From CAYJBH01 sp964368625 (GTDB lineage Bacteria; Bacillota; Clostridia; Oscillospirales; Ruminococcaceae), in assembly GCA_964368625.1 (NCBI GenBank), contig CAYJBH010000018.1, positions 1 to 60,898 on the forward strand: DNA of 60,898 bases. The letters run 5' to 3'. The notes below the pieces were generated by a model. It was not told the origin of the DNA and ran no database searches. It was given only the letters and a program-made list of their open reading frames with translations. Position numbers and translations under genes: made by a program. Numbering within the stretch: the first letter of the stretch is position 1; each line of letters starts with the position of its first letter. Positions 7,871-15,856 of this stretch are shown in pieces.

Positions 7871-9241
7871 ATGAGTAACGTACCTTACAAGATTTACCTT
7901 AGTGAAGATGAACTCCCAAAGATGTGGCATAATGTGCGCGCAGTTATGAAGGAAAAACCTGAAGGTTTTGTTGGGCCTGATGGCAGTGAAGTTCCTGCGG
8001 CTGCATTGGAAGGTTTATTCTGCAAAGAGCTAATCGACCAGGAGTATAATACGGTTGATGAATATATTCCGATCCCAGAAGATATTAGAAGCTTTTACCG
8101 CATGTATCGCCCCTCTCCTTTAGTTAGGGCATATTGCTTAGAAAAAAAGCTTGGAACACCGGCCCATATTTACTATAAGTTTGAAGGAAATAACACCTCC
8201 GGTAGCCATAAGTTGAATAGTGCCGCAGCTCAGGTTTATTATGCTAAGGAACAGGGAATAACATCACTTACAACCGAAACTGGTGCAGGACAATGGGGAA
8301 GTGCATTGTCCATGGCAACAGCATACTATGGGATAGATCTCGCAGTTTATATGGTTAAGGTTTCGAGTGAGCAAAAACCTTATCGTAAGTTGCTTATGCA
8401 GACCTATGGAGCACAGGTAATACCATCGCCATCTGATACAACTCAGATTGGTCGTAAAATATTAGCAGAAAATCCGGGTACAGGTGGGAGCCTAGGCTGT
8501 GCAATCTCAGAGGCAATAGAGGCCTCAATGATGACAGAAAACTGTCGTTATGTTTTGGGAAGTGTGCTAAACCATGTTCTGCTTCATCAGTCGGTTATTG
8601 GTCTTGAAGCTAAGGTTGCGATGGATAAATACGATATCAAACCGGACATTATAATTGGTTGTGCAGGTGGTGGATCTAATCTTGGTGGACTTATATCACC
8701 CTTCATGGCAGATAAAATACGTGGAAATCTTGATGTTGAAATAATAGCTGTAGAGCCTTCCAGCTGCCCATCAATGACAAGAGGTAGATATGCATACGAC
8801 TTCGGTGACACAGGAATGACTACTCCGCTTATGAGGATGTATACACTTGGAAGTGGGTTTATTCCTTCTCCAAGTCATGCAGGGGGACTTCGCTATCATG
8901 GAATGAGTCCAATAGTCTCAAAACTATATCATGATGGCCTCATGGGAGCTAAATCATATTCTCAAAATGAGGTATTTGATGCAGCGGTAACCTTTGCTCA
9001 AAGCGAAGGAATCCTTCCAGCCCCTGAAAGCTCACATGCAATTAAAGGCGCTATTGATGAGGCTTTAAAATGCAAAGAGACAGGTGAACACAAAAATATT
9101 CTACTAGGACTTACCGGAACAGGATACTTTGATCTCTCGGCATACGAAAGCTACCACAACGGTACGTTAAATAACTATATACCAACAGACGAAGATCTAC
9201 AAAAAGGGTTTGATTCACTTCCGGAAATAAATAATAAATAA
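7871..9241 (+). CDS. trpB: TrpB2-type tryptophan synthase beta chain
   Basis: PLP enzyme that condenses indole (or possibly O-phosphoserine-derived intermediates) to tryptophan. The 456-residue length and sequence (long N-terminal extension, RPSPLVRAYCLE, SSEQKPYRKLLMQ) are those of the TrpB2 branch rather than the TrpA-partnered TrpB1. The PLP lysine is K114 in GNNTSGSHKLNSA, and the phosphate-binding glycine loop is CAGGGSNLGG. It is a single gene with no trpA or other trp genes next to it, consistent with indole salvage by a stand-alone enzyme. Expression is probably set by the upstream Trp leader and attenuator. The ribosome site is AAAGGAG. Confidence 0.92.
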   Translation: MSNVPYKIYLSEDELPKMWHNVRAVMKEKPEGFVGPDGSEVPAAALEGLFCKELIDQEYNTVDEYIPIPEDIRSFYRMYRPSPLVRAYCLEKKLGTPAHIYYKFEGNNTSGSHKLNSAAAQVYYAKEQGITSLTTETGAGQWGSALSMATAYYGIDLAVYMVKVSSEQKPYRKLLMQTYGAQVIPSPSDTTQIGRKILAENPGTGGSLGCAISEAIEASMMTENCRYVLGSVLNHVLLHQSVIGLEAKVAMDKYDIKPDIIIGCAGGGSNLGGLISPFMADKIRGNLDVEIIAVEPSSCPSMTRGRYAYDFGDTGMTTPLMRMYTLGSGFIPSPSHAGGLRYHGMSPIVSKLYHDGLMGAKSYSQNEVFDAAVTFAQSEGILPAPESSHAIKGAIDEALKCKETGEHKNILLGLTGTGYFDLSAYESYHNGTLNNYIPTDEDLQKGFDSLPEINNK

Positions 9242-9252
9242 GCAATAAACAC

Positions 9253-9290
9253 AATAAAAAGCCGACAATAATAACTGTCGGCTTTTTATT
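9253..9290. terminator. Bidirectional terminator after trpB2
   Basis: AATAAAAAGCCGACA (9253-9267) pairs with TGTCGGCTTTTTATT (9276-9290), a 15-bp perfect stem with A-run and T-run on either side. It can serve trpB2 on the plus strand and the convergent DUF6320 gene on the minus strand. Confidence 0.85.
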
Positions 9291-9336
9291 GTGTCCCTAA
9301 ATTATTCGAATAAAACCGGGACGCATTATTAAATAT

Positions 9337-10014
9337 TTATCTATGAAATCGCTTTTTTAATTCCATTTTAAAGCTGTTACTGAAAAACGTTAGAAGCGCA
9401 AGAATAACAATAATACAACATAGTGTTGATACAAATATTCCCCACGAAACATTAGAAAATCCTAATAGATACATGGCTATTGGTGCTAGTCCTATTAACA
9501 TAACAACAAGAATATAACCAAAGTATTCCGAGAAGTAGCGTTTACTTCTAATACCCAAAAGGGTTAGGTAGACTATGGTTCCTAGAGTTAAAAAAGGAAA
9601 AACATAATCGGTTGACCAGAAGTGGCTACCGGTATTGAAATCAATAATTATTGCAAAAGCAGACAGCATAACATGGTAGATTAAAATCTTTGCACCAAAA
9701 CGCCTTGCAGTAGACCGAGTAGTATAAAAAACACCGTTAGCAAATATTAGCGATGAAACTACAATTACCGACCATAGTATCCCCTCGTCAGAGTGCGTGA
9801 AAATATTTATATATATGCAAATGATTGAAATTGAAACAGAGATAAAAGCCGGTAGCTTTCTTAGCTGTGATTGCTTTTTTGTTATATCGCTATATTGCGG
9901 ATATTCAACCTTAGTTTTATTAATAGCTTCGTGTTCTAACGCTGAGTTACATAGTGGACAGCGTCTTTCGCTTTCGTAAACATTTACATTACATTCGTTA
10001 CATCTGTTCATCAT
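9337..10014 (-). CDS. DUF6320-type zinc-ribbon membrane protein
   Basis: 225 residues. The N-terminus is a zinc ribbon with Cys pairs C5/C8 and C19/C22 (CNEC...CPLC). After a charged linker come about six hydrophobic helices from residue 55 to 212, and the protein ends in a basic tail. I recognise the architecture as the DUF6320 family, whose function is unknown. Its start codon overlaps the end of the upstream acetyltransferase-like gene by 17 bases, so the two are translationally coupled and probably act together at the membrane. Confidence 0.7.
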   Translation of the reverse strand: MMNRCNECNVNVYESERRCPLCNSALEHEAINKTKVEYPQYSDITKKQSQLRKLPAFISVSISIICIYINIFTHSDEGILWSVIVVSSLIFANGVFYTTRSTARRFGAKILIYHVMLSAFAIIIDFNTGSHFWSTDYVFPFLTLGTIVYLTLLGIRSKRYFSEYFGYILVVMLIGLAPIAMYLLGFSNVSWGIFVSTLCCIIVILALLTFFSNSFKMELKKRFHR

Positions 10015-11284
10015 CTTCCCCCCAACTGTTTGAATAAATTGTTGTGGTTAAGCCCTGCGCTGATATTGTTCTAAAAAAGTTACGTATTACCGAGCAATCT
10101 GTTATAGAAGACATGAAATTGACACTAAGCTTGTCTTTAAACGTTGAGATAGCGCAATTAATTGGGCTCTTTGGGGTAGGATAAAGCATCATCTCGGTGT
10201 GCTCAATATATTTTTCTGCTTCCGACGGAAAACTTACTATGCCAATATTAGAGATGGATATGGTTTTTTTGGTTTCACCTATAACATTAAAGCCTACCGG
10301 AACAATCATGTTTTTAACTATAAGGGGAGTGTGCTTTAGTATAACGTGGTTCGATATTTTAACATTTTGCCCCGATGCTTCACCTAGTTGAGATTCATCT
10401 AAGGCAAGTTCCATCTGTTGTGTTATTGATTCGATTATCTCCTGTAATGTTGTATCTTCAAAAATTTTATAGCCTACATTAACAACTCCAAAAAAATTCT
10501 TTAAGGTGTTTGAGTTAAACACTTTTCTTAGATTTACGGGAATTGAAACAACAATAGGAGCTTTGCTTAATGAGTTCTGCTGCTGTTCTATATAAATCGA
10601 CTTCATAAGAGTAGCTACCAAAAATGCAGTAACAGTACAACCGTGGATTTTGCAACAATCTTTAAGTTCAGCGACCGATAGCATACCGGTAATTGCTCTG
10701 TAACCGCCTTTAGAAAACTTTACTCCTTGTATTCTAAAAGAATTTTGAACATTCTTTTTTGATTCTTTTTTGATTTTTTTAAGATCAGAAAAATTTTTAA
10801 TAAAACTGTCTTCATCACTGTTTACATCAAATTCATTAAATAGGCATACCTTACCCTCAGGCTCAATTGGACCATGCTTTATCGTTAGGTAGTAATAAGT
10901 TAATGATTTTAAATATTCGTAAACACCCCCACCATCTGTAACCGAGTGAAAGGCCTCAACGGAAATTCGATTGCCAAAATACAATACCTTTATAATGAAA
11001 TTTTTGTTTTCATGTGCGATAATTGTTGCGCACGGTGATGATTGCTCACGCTCTACAGTGAAGTAAACATGGTTTTTGTCGAAATAATGCCAAAAAAAAC
11101 CTTTTCTTAAACGAAAAAAGAATAGGTTAAATCGTTCATATATCATATTAGCTGCCAGCTGTAAAATCCGTGGGTCAATTTCTTCTTTCAGAATTACCGA
11201 AACTCTAAATACCGATGAGTTGTTTTTGTTTGTAACGGCCGGAAAAAGCTTTGCCGCAACATCCAATTTATTAATATCTTCCAT
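9998..11284 (-). CDS. Condensation-domain/alcohol acetyltransferase-like protein
   Basis: 428 residues with the acyltransferase motif H-x-x-x-D-G (H113 to G118 in AFHSVTDGGG) of the BAHD/condensation-domain/alcohol-acetyltransferase fold. Later NRP-condensation-like blocks such as VSIPVNLRKVF support this. It has no carrier-protein or adenylation domains, so it is a stand-alone acyltransferase. A TTG at 11293 is in frame, but ATG at 11284 has an AAAGG site with suitable spacing and is preferred. It overlaps the DUF6320 gene, and a TetR gene lies divergently 290 bases away. Substrates are unknown; a lipid or peptidyl acyl transfer at the membrane is a guess. Confidence 0.75.
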   Translation of the reverse strand: MEDINKLDVAAKLFPAVTNKNNSSVFRVSVILKEEIDPRILQLAANMIYERFNLFFFRLRKGFFWHYFDKNHVYFTVEREQSSPCATIIAHENKNFIIKVLYFGNRISVEAFHSVTDGGGVYEYLKSLTYYYLTIKHGPIEPEGKVCLFNEFDVNSDEDSFIKNFSDLKKIKKESKKNVQNSFRIQGVKFSKGGYRAITGMLSVAELKDCCKIHGCTVTAFLVATLMKSIYIEQQQNSLSKAPIVVSIPVNLRKVFNSNTLKNFFGVVNVGYKIFEDTTLQEIIESITQQMELALDESQLGEASGQNVKISNHVILKHTPLIVKNMIVPVGFNVIGETKKTISISNIGIVSFPSEAEKYIEHTEMMLYPTPKSPINCAISTFKDKLSVNFMSSITDCSVIRNFFRTISAQGLTTTIYSNSWGEDDEQM

Positions 11285-11303
11285 ATATAACAAACCTTTT
11301 AAA

Positions 11304-11332
11304 CAAAAAACGACTTAGAAACACTAAGTCGT
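11304..11332 (-). terminator. Terminator of tRNA-Gln
   Basis: On the minus strand ACGACTTAG / CTAAGTCGT (11332-11310) forms a 9-bp stem followed by six T residues. It lies between tRNA-Gln and the acetyltransferase start, so that gene either depends on read-through or has a promoter inside the short gap. Confidence 0.75.
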
Positions 11333-11344
11333 AATTAAATTTGA

Positions 11345-11418
11345 TGGTTGCCGAACTAGGATTCGAACCCAGACAAACAGAGTCAGAGTCTGCCGTGCTA
11401 CCGTTACACAATTCGGCA
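11345..11418 (-). tRNA. tRNA-Gln (anticodon CUG)
   Basis: Complete 74-base tRNA with acceptor TGCCGAA/TTCGGCA, D-arm GTG-TAACGGTAG-CAC, anticodon arm GCAGA-CTCTGAC-TCTGT (anticodon CTG, reading CAG), T-arm with GTTCGAATC, discriminator A and an encoded CCA. Confidence 0.95.
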
Positions 11419-11504
11419 GTAATTAAGTGCTTTATTATATTAACATAGCTTTATTGTTTTGTCAATCGTTTTGTATGTTAATTTTAAAAACACAATTTAA
11501 TAAC

Positions 11505-11533
11505 TTGACAATAATTATTTGCAAGTGTACTAT
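11505..11533 (+). promoter_or_regulatory. Promoter of the TetR gene
   Basis: TTGACA (11505-11510), 17-base spacer, TACTAT (11528-11533). An overlapping TATAAT at 11533-11538 would have a 22-base spacer and is less likely. Confidence 0.55.
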
Positions 11534-11575
11534 ATAATTGAGAATAGTTATGATTAACAATGAATGAGGTGATTT

Positions 11576-12193
11576 GTGGCACAACGACTTAAAGAGTCGC
11601 AGCGAATAAAAATTTTGAATGCGGCAAAGAAAGAGTTTTTATTAAAAGGGATTGAAGGAACATCTCTTCGTTCTATAGCGCGAAATGCCGAGATGTCGGT
11701 AGGAAACATATATCATTATTATGAGAGTAAGGATGAAATAGTAAAGGAGTTGCTAAGCCCGGTTTACGGAAACCTTAATGAGGTTGTGTTGGCGTTTTCG
11801 GATAATAAGTTAAGTCTGTTTGAAGAAGCTGAAAAACTGGAAATGACAGAGGAGACGTTTAAGAAGTTTATGATGGTTATTGCAGAAAATATTGCATCCA
11901 ACATTGATAGATATCGAGAAGAAGTTCTTATTTCAGTTAATGATAGTAGGTTAAATGAGAGGTACCATAGCTGGCTGTTAATGCTGTTGAATATGTTATA
12001 CAGTAACGCCGTACCAGGCTTTATTAAGTCGCCCGAACAAAAAAAGATGTACATAAGCATTCTTGCGAAATCAATATTTTCGGCTATTGGAGAGGCTGTT
12101 TTATATAAAAGTCGAAACAATATAAGCACAAAGGACTTTCAAGAGGTGCTAACAAACTATCTGCAGATGGCTTTTATTGTAAGGCTTGATTAA
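11576..12193 (+). CDS. TetR/AcrR family transcriptional regulator
   Basis: 205-residue DNA-binding repressor-type protein. The N-terminal helix-turn-helix lies at about residues 10-55 (ILNAAKKEFLLKGIEGTSLR, then SIARNAEMSVGNIYHYYESK), the hallmark TetR sequence. The C-terminal ligand-binding part is unassigned. The start is GTG after GAGGTG. It is divergent from tRNA-Gln and the acetyltransferase/DUF6320 pair, which it may control; this is inferred only from position. The gene ends 3 bases before the convergent kinase end. Confidence 0.9.
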   Translation: MAQRLKESQRIKILNAAKKEFLLKGIEGTSLRSIARNAEMSVGNIYHYYESKDEIVKELLSPVYGNLNEVVLAFSDNKLSLFEEAEKLEMTEETFKKFMMVIAENIASNIDRYREEVLISVNDSRLNERYHSWLLMLLNMLYSNAVPGFIKSPEQKKMYISILAKSIFSAIGEAVLYKSRNNISTKDFQEVLTNYLQMAFIVRLD

Positions 12194-12196
12194 ATG

Positions 12197-13585
12197 CTAT
12201 TGATGATTATAGGCTTCTAGATATTTTTCATATCTTAACTCATAGCTTTTGGTTTTTGGCGATACCTTTTTATAGTGTGTCGGATAATTTGGTGTTACCG
12301 AGTTAATTATCTGTGCCATATAAATTCCACCCATCAATGATGCCTGCTCTACCGGATCAATCAACAGCTCTTTTTGCATAATGTCGGTCGCCATCTGAAG
12401 CCAGATAGGCGACTTTGTTATTCCACCGGAAACTAGAATGCTATCAGGCTCACCCGCAACAGATTCCACTATGTTATAGCATTGACGAAGGTTATATAAA
12501 ACTCCTTCCATAACGGCGTGGAATAAATCTATTGAACCATGGCGAGCTGTAAGTCCAACAAAACCACCCCTTGCACCATCGTTCCAACCAGGTGCACGCT
12601 CTGAAAACAGGAATGGTAAAAATATAGGTAGATTATCTCTATCTATGGGATGCTCCTCCAACTCACGGTAGCTTTTACCATTGGGAAACAAGTTGTTTTT
12701 AGCCCAATCAACGCAGTTGCAGGCTCCCGAAGTTGCTACTCCAACCAGGTATGAAATAGGGGAGTAGTAGCACCAACTTGAAGGGGTTTTAGGTATTAAG
12801 GGCATATCCGTTGTCATGCGTAGAGCACCGCTTGTTCCCACCGACATAGTCATCAAACCTTTTTTGTCAGCACAGGATGCTACCTGATTTAGGCCTCCAT
12901 CAGAGAATGAAAGTGTAACCGGAATGCCGGAAATAACACCTAGTTTTTCTGCAGCCCTCGATGTTAAAGGACAAAGTTTATTAAATTCAGCAATGGTTGG
13001 TAGCTGCTCCTCGGCAATGTTACAGAGCTTTAGCATAAAATCGCTATAACCTAACGTATTAATATCTAACAGTGCCGAGCCGGAGGCGGTACATTTTGAA
13101 ACAAGGTGTTCAGACGTAAGTTCATAGTGAATATAGCTTCCAAGATCGGTAAGAATACTGTTTTCTATGTCAGCTCCAAGTTCACGCAATTTCATTATTT
13201 TATATGCAGGATAAAATGCATGGACAAGGCAGCCGGTAGTGCTATATATTTTATTATAAAGATCTATATCTTCTCTTATCTCGGTGGCATTCTTAGAAGC
13301 TTCAACATACTGCCAGCTATACTCTTCTGAAATAGGGTTCATATCTTTATCACATAAAATAAGGCTGTGCCAGGTAGAACCAAGTGAAATAATATCAATT
13401 TTTTCGCCCGCTGCTACCTCTTTTCCAACATTGAAAAGCACCTCTAATATATCTTGCGGTCTTTGCATTAATGTTTTTGGGTTTGGACACTTGTATTCTT
13501 TTGACCTCATTAGCTTGATAGAATTTCCACAATACAGCAATGCTTTTGCTGAGCTGGTGCTGGCTTCCAGTGCTAATATGTTCAT
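12197..13585 (-). CDS. FGGY-family carbohydrate kinase, probable gluconokinase
   Basis: 462-residue sugar kinase of the ASKHA fold. The N-terminal phosphate-1 loop is ALEASTSSAKALLY. The middle and C-terminal signatures are SVGTSGALR, GARGGFVGLTARH, MEGVLYNL and ILVSGGITKSPIWLQMA. Together with the nearby minus-strand 6-phosphogluconate dehydrogenase it would form a gluconate route (gluconate to 6-phosphogluconate to ribulose 5-phosphate), which is why gluconate is the favoured substrate. L-ribulose or xylulose cannot be excluded, since araA/araD upstream lack a kinase. It is somewhat short for gluconokinase (about 500). Confidence 0.75.
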   Translation of the reverse strand: MNILALEASTSSAKALLYCGNSIKLMRSKEYKCPNPKTLMQRPQDILEVLFNVGKEVAAGEKIDIISLGSTWHSLILCDKDMNPISEEYSWQYVEASKNATEIREDIDLYNKIYSTTGCLVHAFYPAYKIMKLRELGADIENSILTDLGSYIHYELTSEHLVSKCTASGSALLDINTLGYSDFMLKLCNIAEEQLPTIAEFNKLCPLTSRAAEKLGVISGIPVTLSFSDGGLNQVASCADKKGLMTMSVGTSGALRMTTDMPLIPKTPSSWCYYSPISYLVGVATSGACNCVDWAKNNLFPNGKSYRELEEHPIDRDNLPIFLPFLFSERAPGWNDGARGGFVGLTARHGSIDLFHAVMEGVLYNLRQCYNIVESVAGEPDSILVSGGITKSPIWLQMATDIMQKELLIDPVEQASLMGGIYMAQIINSVTPNYPTHYKKVSPKTKSYELRYEKYLEAYNHQ

Positions 13586-13587
13586 TG

Positions 13588-13812
13588 TTAAATTTTCTCC
13601 CTGTTAATCCAAAGGTCTAGAGCAGGATCGGGTATAGAGTGAATTTCTTCTCTGTTTTTAAGTTTGTTGAATCCGACTGTCAACTTATCGGGGTTATAAA
13701 TTGCCGACAATTCATCATAATCGGCTGAGTTAAATCCTGCAAACTCAATCTCCTTGTGAGATATAGATTTAACAGCATACGTATAAAGAAAATCGTTTGT
13801 CGGATGAGCCAT
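13588..13812 (-). CDS. Short protein or C-terminal fragment, unrecognised
   Basis: 74 codons ending 2 bases before the kinase start, so the two are in one transcript. The sequence is acidic and protein-like (IEFAGFNSADYDELSAIYNP, then IPDPALDLWI) with no hydrophobic segment. No good ribosome site precedes the ATG, and the reading looks like the tail of a larger protein whose front part has decayed upstream (13813-14170). I do not recognise the family. Confidence 0.4.
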   Translation of the reverse strand: MAHPTNDFLYTYAVKSISHKEIEFAGFNSADYDELSAIYNPDKLTVGFNKLKNREEIHSIPDPALDLWINREKI

Positions 13813-14170
13813 GTATCAAATGTGCTGCCACACCCTGACATGCTTGTAAAACTTTGTTTTCTTCATATTTTAATAATAACTTTTACTGCAATAATTATGT
13901 TTTCATATAAGTCGGTTTCAGATTCGCTAACCGGTTCTTGAGTGTCAAGGGCCGGTAAAATATCAACGGTTTATCCTATGCTAACAAGGAAAAGGTAGTA
14001 AATACTTGTGATTAATTAGGCTTTAGAGTAAACAGGCGTAATATCCAATGAAATTATTAAACCCTTTTTCAGCTCACGCTTTGCTAGTGATTCTTTAACA
14101 GCAAATAAGTTTTCATCAACCGAAATATTCCTATCTTTATGGGTTAAGCTAATGTTCACTATTTTTATTT
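13813..14170 (-). other. Degenerate minus-strand coding-like region between gnd and the kinase
   Basis: Two minus-strand stretches look like former coding sequence. One (about 14168-14016) gives IVNISLTHKDRNISVDENLF and continues to VYSKA plus stop. The other (about 13967-13860) gives TVDILPALDTQEPVSESETD followed by LYENIIIAVKVIIKI plus stop. Neither has a start site or ribosome site of its own, and stops separate them. They may derive from one disrupted gene; the family is not recognised. Confidence 0.35.
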
Positions 14171-15622
14171 CTAAACAGTATAGGCCGAAGCAGAGGTTGC
14201 ACCACCCTCGCCGGTCCAATTTGTATGGAAAAAGTCACCTCTGTTTTTATCTATTCTTTCATAACTATGGGCACCGAAAAAGTCTCGCTGTGCCTGTAAA
14301 AGATTGGCAGGTAGATTTTTGGTGGTATATCCGTCAAAATAGCAAAGAGCAGAACTCATTGCAGGTACCGATACGCCGTTGAGAACAGCGGTGGATACAA
14401 CGTTTCTCCAACTTTGAATGTTGTCCTCCATCTGCTGTTTGAAGTACGGGTCTAGAATTAAGTTAACCAGTTTTGGGTTTTCATCAAAGGCCGAACGTAT
14501 TTTATCTAAGAATGCCGAGCGGATAATGCAACCACCTCGCCACATTAAGGCGATTCCGGCGTAGTCTAAGTTCCATTTAAAGCTTTCAGCAGCAGCTCTC
14601 ATTAAAACATATCCCTGTGCATAAGAAATAATTTTTGAAGCATATAGCGCCCTTCGCAGCTGTTCGATAAACTCGGTTTTATCACCGGTGAATTCTAGAA
14701 CTTGCTTCTTAAATACGTTTGAGGCAACGATTCGTTCATCTTTTTGGGCAGAAAGGCACCGAGCAAAAACAGCCTCGGCAATTAAAGTTAGTGGCACGCC
14801 TTCATCTAAGGAACAAACGGCAGTCCATTTGCCGGTGCCCTTTTGTCCGGCGGTATCTAATATCTTATCAACCGTAGCACTTCCGTCTTCCTGTTTATGG
14901 GCAAGAATATCACGAGTAATTTCAATAAGATAGCTGTCTAGTTCAGTTTTATTCCATTCTTTAAACACCTCGTGCATTTCCTCTGCCGTCATACCAAGAA
15001 CAACTCTCATCATCTGATATGCCTCGCAGATAAGTTGCATATCACCATACTCTATCCCGTTATGCACCATTTTAACGAAGTGTCCTGCCCCATCATCGCC
15101 TACCCAATCGCAGCACGGTGTGCCATCATTACTTCTTGCCGCAATTGCAGTAAAAATTTCCTTTACCTGTTCCCAGGCCTTATAGCTGCCGCCCGGCATG
15201 AGTGAAGGTCCTTTAAGTGCACCTTCCTCGCCACCGGAAACCCCGGTGCCAACAAATAACCGTCCTTTAGATTCTACATAGGCTGTACGTCTTATGCTGT
15301 CTGAATAATGGCTGTTACCTCCGTCAATAATAATATCACCAGCATCGGTTAAATCCAAAAGCTTTTCTATCATATCGTCTACGGCCTGGCCGGCCTTAAT
15401 CATCATTATAATTTTTCTTGGCGCACTGATACTTTGAACAAACTCTGTAAGATCTTTAGTGCCGATGAAGTTGAGGCCATTAGCACGATTTTCGATGAAG
15501 TTTTCCACGGTTTTATAGGTTCTGTTATATACTGCTACCGTGTATCCCTTAGATTCTATGTTCATTGCAAGATTTTCGCCCATAACAGCTAAACCAATTA
15601 AACCTATATTCGCCTTTTTCAT
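14171..15622 (-). CDS. gnd: 6-phosphogluconate dehydrogenase, decarboxylating
   Basis: Oxidises 6-phosphogluconate to ribulose 5-phosphate and CO2 in the oxidative pentose phosphate or gluconate pathway. The 483 residues match the long bacterial homodimeric enzyme (about 470-484). The Rossmann start is IGLIGLAVMGENLAMNI, followed by DIIIDGGNSHY, the substrate signature GVSGGEEGALKGPS, KMVHNGIEYGDMQ with the catalytic Lys, and the C-terminal ALMWRGGCIIRS. It has its own promoter. The FGGY kinase lies downstream on the same strand beyond a 360-base decayed region. Confidence 0.96.
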   Translation of the reverse strand: MKKANIGLIGLAVMGENLAMNIESKGYTVAVYNRTYKTVENFIENRANGLNFIGTKDLTEFVQSISAPRKIIMMIKAGQAVDDMIEKLLDLTDAGDIIIDGGNSHYSDSIRRTAYVESKGRLFVGTGVSGGEEGALKGPSLMPGGSYKAWEQVKEIFTAIAARSNDGTPCCDWVGDDGAGHFVKMVHNGIEYGDMQLICEAYQMMRVVLGMTAEEMHEVFKEWNKTELDSYLIEITRDILAHKQEDGSATVDKILDTAGQKGTGKWTAVCSLDEGVPLTLIAEAVFARCLSAQKDERIVASNVFKKQVLEFTGDKTEFIEQLRRALYASKIISYAQGYVLMRAAAESFKWNLDYAGIALMWRGGCIIRSAFLDKIRSAFDENPKLVNLILDPYFKQQMEDNIQSWRNVVSTAVLNGVSVPAMSSALCYFDGYTTKNLPANLLQAQRDFFGAHSYERIDKNRGDFFHTNWTGEGGATSASAYTV

Positions 15623-15660
15623 TCCTGCTACCCTTCCTGTACCGTGTGTAATTTAGTTTA

Positions 15661-15689
15661 ATTATAGTTCTTATTAAGATTGTAGTCAA
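15661..15689 (-). promoter_or_regulatory. Promoter of gnd
   Basis: On the minus strand TTGACT (15689-15684), 17-base spacer, TATAAT (15666-15661), placed about 40 bases upstream of the gnd start codon. It is divergent from the enolase promoter. Confidence 0.75.
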
Positions 15690-15767
15690 TAGAAAAAATT
15701 CCAATAAAAGTAAAGAGTTTTTTTACAACGTTTTTTTCATTTATTTTGGTTTTATGCTTTTTTGTTA

Positions 15768-15796
15768 TTGAAATAGCATATAATATATAGTATAAT
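15768..15796 (+). promoter_or_regulatory. Promoter of enolase
   Basis: TTGAAA (15768-15773), 17-base spacer, TATAAT (15791-15796), preceded by T-rich DNA that could act as an UP-type element. Confidence 0.7.
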
Positions 15797-15856
15797 TATA
15801 ATTAGAAATTATACTGTAAATAAAACTGTTCAGAATATTATTTGGAGGATTATTAA

